A stretch of 64,000 bases of DNA from Paracoccus sp. MC1862 (GTDB lineage Bacteria; Pseudomonadota; Alphaproteobacteria; Rhodobacterales; Rhodobacteraceae): the NCBI RefSeq assembly GCF_016617715.1, contig NZ_CP067225.1, positions 1,240,001-1,304,000 on the forward strand, written 5' to 3'. Below are positions 63,088-64,000 of the stretch, piece by piece. Both the position numbers and the translations under genes were made by a program. Every line of letters starts with the position of its first letter. The stretch's first letter is position 1. Under the pieces are notes generated by a model. That model did no database searches and had not been told where the DNA came from. It worked only from the letters and a program-made list of their open reading frames with translations.

Positions 63088-63644
63088 CCGCACCAGCCTC
63101 TCGCCATGCAGGATGGACTGTCGCCTGTCTGGCGCGGGCAACCCGTAGCGACGATCCTCGTTCCCCATGGTCTGGAATATCTGACCTCCGCAACCGATCC
63201 CTTCCCGGCAGTGCCGGGCGGAAACGGCGCGCCTCTTGTCCTGCCCGACCGTAGTGCAAGCAGCTTTGTCATCCTGCAACCGAAACTGTCAGTCGCGCCG
63301 GGCGTCCGTTGTCTCCCTGCATCTGCCCCCAAAGGACATCAGCAGGATGCGTCAGTCGTCCATCAAGGCTGCGGCAGGTCCGGGCGGGATGACGCGGCGG
63401 CCCTGCCGGGTCTTTCCGGACCTGCCCGGCTTGCTCCTCCGACGGAAATCGTAAACATTGCCGTGTATCGAAACGAAGCGGTCTTCGCGGCCCGCGGTTG
63501 CCGGCCGCTGGATCCTGTGGCCACGGCCAGTTGACCGTGCCGTGCATGGCCGCTTTCCGGGCCTGCAACCTCGCAATTGCGCAGGTTTTCAACTATCTGC
63601 TGTGGCAGAGCCGAAGTGCCAAACGAAAGAAGGAAGAAGACGAG

Positions 63645-64000
63645 ATGTCCGATGACACCCAGCGCGGCAAGTTTCCCTCGACCATGTCCACAGGCGCGCC
63701 CGCCGTCAGCGACCGCCACAGCCTGACGGTCGGCGCGGACGGCCCCCTGGTCCTGCATGACGTGCATTTCCTGGAACAGATGGCGCATTTCAACCGCGAG
63801 AAGACCATCGAGCGCCTGCCCCACGCCAAGGGCTCGGGCGCCTTCGGCACCTTCGAGACGACCGAGGACGTATCGAAATACACCAAGGCCGCGCTGTTCC
63901 AGAAGGGCGCGCAGACCGAGATGCTGGCCCGTTTTTCCACCGTTGCCGGCGAGCAGGGCAGCCCCGACACCTGGCGCGACGTGCGGGGCTTCAGCCTCAA
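63645..64000 (+). CDS. katA: Monofunctional catalase, N-terminal part
   Basis: Heme catalase degrading hydrogen peroxide. The first 118 codons are visible and the gene runs off the right edge. [21 protein letters not shown] opens the protein, [41 protein letters not shown] contains the distal heme histidine in LPHAKG, and [25 protein letters not shown] follows as in clade 3 catalases. GAAGGAAGAAG precedes the ATG at 63645. The family is certain; the subclade needs the missing part. Confidence 0.95.
   Translation, partial: MSDDTQRGKFPSTMSTGAPAVSDRHSLTVGADGPLVLHDVHFLEQMAHFNREKTIERLPHAKGSGAFGTFETTEDVSKYTKAALFQKGAQTEMLARFSTVAGEQGSPDTWRDVRGFSL

Larger units (their letters stand above)
62821..63644. 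other. 824-base gap without a supported gene
   Basis: This is the longest gene-free stretch of the window, between phaB and the catalase gene. The first 270 bases hold two imperfect direct repeats. Open frames on both strands (for example 63001-63534 on plus) have no motifs and poor starts. The last 100 bases before the catalase ATG are AT-richer (TTTTCAACTATC near 63588) and probably contain its promoter. I cannot point to an OxyR site. Confidence 0.6.

Noticed and set aside
63001..63534. A 177-codon frame in the gap before the catalase gene
   Set aside because: No motif, no ribosome site, and it crosses the direct repeats, so coding is unlikely.

Overview
The window is a high-GC, gene-dense piece of an alphaproteobacterial chromosome, most probably from Rhodobacterales in the Paracoccus neighbourhood. 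This is inferred from gene content and order: a heterotetrameric sarcosine oxidase operon, a hemD - Mic60-like - hemY block, a TIGR02302/DUF4175 giant protein next to lysA, an FtsE/FtsX pair divergent from an MJ0042 zinc-ribbon protein, and argH followed by small lipoproteins. No species name is claimed. There is no rRNA operon, CRISPR array, complete insertion sequence or prophage. One tRNA (Thr, CGT anticodon) is present.

Layout. 1-3.9 kb (minus): sarcosine oxidase soxB - two small membrane proteins - soxD - soxA, running off the left edge. 4.0-7.2 kb (plus): ccmI, ruvX, a DUF1289 protein and zapE, partly overlapping. 7.4-9.6 kb (minus): folC and accD. 9.7-15.5 kb (plus): cardiolipin synthase, pterin dehydratase, azlCD, ilvD and two lineage-specific proteins. 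15.5-22.9 kb: a GNAT and a CinA-like protein (minus), map (plus), then a minus-strand run of tsaD, gpsA, YciI, EVE, DUF1761 and a half-size ABC exporter, most of it joined by 4-bp overlaps. 23-27.7 kb (plus): hemD, Mic60-like, hemY, tRNA-Thr. 28-34.3 kb: a methyltransferase, a CAP-domain protein, an acyl-CoA synthetase, and xdhC, chrA and a MocA-like gene. 34.3-39.1 kb (plus): a cobalamin riboswitch followed by a TonB-dependent receptor and a BtuF/BtuC/BtuD-type importer. 39.0-41.4 kb: a DsbA-like protein, an HNH protein, a small secreted protein and a low-GC islet with a TIR-domain gene interrupted by an in-frame TGA. 41.4-47.6 kb: ettA, a secreted MetX-like hydrolase, a sulfotransferase, rimO and a ClpP-fold lipoprotein. 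47.6-54.2 kb: a Hint-domain protein, a YadGH-type ABC pair, plsC, ftsX, ftsE and a zinc-ribbon protein. 54.7-61.1 kb: the DUF4175 giant, lysA, two small lipoproteins, argH and a TlpA-like protein. 61.2-64 kb: an EAL protein, phaB and the first part of a catalase gene.

Most of the window is housekeeping metabolism. The most unusual spot is 40.3-41.4 kb: visibly AT-richer than its surroundings, carrying a two-domain TIR plus nucleoside-deoxyribosyltransferase-like protein whose reading frame continues in the expected way for 38 codons past a TGA, with a 10-bp inverted repeat ending in GTTAGAT nearby. Other points of interest are two small membrane proteins inside the sox operon, imperfect direct repeats of about 130 bp in two long non-coding gaps, a set of mutually exclusive hairpins ahead of the ABC exporter, and paired hairpins ahead of plsC. 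All family assignments are by reading motifs; no search was run.
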